Assembly: GCA_902764345.1 (NCBI GenBank)
Contig: CACWVT010000011.1
Coordinates: 1-42,960, forward strand
DNA length: 42,960 nucleotides
Source: an uncultured Ruminobacter sp.
GTDB taxonomy: Bacteria > Pseudomonadota > Gammaproteobacteria > Enterobacterales > Succinivibrionaceae
Direction: 5' to 3'
The first letter of the stretch is position 1; every line of letters begins with the position of its first letter. Below, in pieces: positions 42,564 to 42,960 of the stretch. The notes beneath the pieces are model-generated. The model was given only the letters and a program-made list of their open reading frames with translations. It ran no database searches and was not told the DNA's origin. The position numbers and the translations under genes are program-made.

Positions 42564-42960
42564 ATGAAGTTTAATAAAAATAAGCTTTGTTTTGCAGTTT
42601 CTGCTGCAATTCTATCCATGTCACTTACGGCATGTGGCAGTGGCGGCAGCAGTGGCGGCGATAACAGCAAGGTGACCGATACTTGGGTTGACAGTAATAA
42701 TCCTACAATCGGCAACGATCAGTCTTTGATTTTTGAACCTGCTGAAATCAAAGATTCCTGTGTTGTTCCTCAGAATACCATTATCGTTAAGGGCGATTAT
42801 TACAACCAGTATGCCGCATGGCTTTGGAATGATGAAGGTAATATGTTTGACAGCTGGCCCGGCGAAGAATTTACCGACAACGACATGGGGTCAGCATGTT
42901 CGGAACCTATTCATTTATTTAATCATGATGACGGTGAAGGCCCCGTTTCCCTCGAGGGCT
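42564..42960 (+). CDS. Starch-binding lipoprotein, N-terminal part (probably amylase; cut by window edge)
   Basis: 132 codons are visible. A signal peptide ends in the lipobox LTAC (C24), followed by a Gly/Ser-rich linker (GSGGSSGG) and a +2 glycine, which favours export to the outer membrane, and then a segment with YAAWLWNDEGNMF and SWPGEEF. The aromatic-plus-WPG pattern is that of small starch-binding modules (CBM26 type) found on bacterial alpha-amylases, so the missing part is likely a glycoside hydrolase, but this is inference. The ATG follows a purine-rich GTGAGAGTG. A LacI-type operator lies 90 bases upstream. Together with malE and the porins this fits starch capture at the cell surface. 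Confidence 0.75.
   Translation, partial: MKFNKNKLCFAVSAAILSMSLTACGSGGSSGGDNSKVTDTWVDSNNPTIGNDQSLIFEPAEIKDSCVVPQNTIIVKGDYYNQYAAWLWNDEGNMFDSWPGEEFTDNDMGSACSEPIHLFNHDDGEGPVSLEG

Overview
The window looks like chromosomal DNA of an anaerobic, moderately low-GC gammaproteobacterium with a carbohydrate-oriented lifestyle, possibly a rumen or gut Succinivibrionaceae-type organism. The evidence is indirect. Many proteins closely resemble enterobacterial orthologues (CmoM, TruA, YfcE, NudC, UvrB, MalE, NrdG). An anaerobic ribonucleotide-reductase activase is present, three general porins lie in tandem, and the right edge begins a starch-binding lipoprotein. The lineage is inference. I see no insertion sequence, prophage, CRISPR array or integrase.

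Layout. 1-4.3 kb (minus strand): the 5' end of nadA, then three paralogous porins, at least two with their own intrinsic terminators. 4.5-7.7 kb: a secreted DUF2057-type protein behind a long structured-looking leader, then tRNA-modification genes cmoM and truA. 7.8-11.7 kb: a minus-strand cassette of an unknown membrane-anchored protein, a GtrB-type lipid-linked sugar transferase, a GtrA-type membrane protein and a PIG-V-like GT-C transferase, probably decorating a surface glycan. 11.9-15.4 kb: folE, an MsbA-like ABC exporter and yfcE. 15.7-19 kb: an orphan polytopic membrane protein, two initiator tRNA genes, a GNAT acetyltransferase and a flavodoxin-like protein. 19.2-23.5 kb: a PabB-PabC fusion overlapping pabA, nudC and an EamA transporter.

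23.6-28.6 kb holds the most unusual locus. A full-length type-2 isopropylmalate synthase (LeuA), with catalytic motifs and C-terminal leucine-sensing region, is fused in one reading frame to an AraC-family DNA-binding domain. It appears co-transcribed with a lipoprotein/membrane helical protein resembling a chemoreceptor sensor module without a signalling domain. It is divergent from malE, and the shared intergenic region carries two near-identical 15-bp direct repeats that could be its operators.

28.7-36.9 kb: nrdG without an adjacent nrdD, uvrB, two tRNA-Asn genes behind a strong promoter, and an RND efflux adaptor/pump pair with no outer-membrane channel gene beside it. 37-41.9 kb: two consecutive membrane-bound GGDEF-EAL proteins with degenerate catalytic motifs, separated by a strong terminator and so probably non-enzymatic receptors or adaptors (CsrD/LapD-like logic). 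Right edge: a small hypothetical gene and, behind a LacI/GalR-type operator, the start of the starch-binding lipoprotein. Together with malE and the porins it suggests capture of starch at the cell surface, passage of maltodextrins through porins, and periplasmic binding by MalE.
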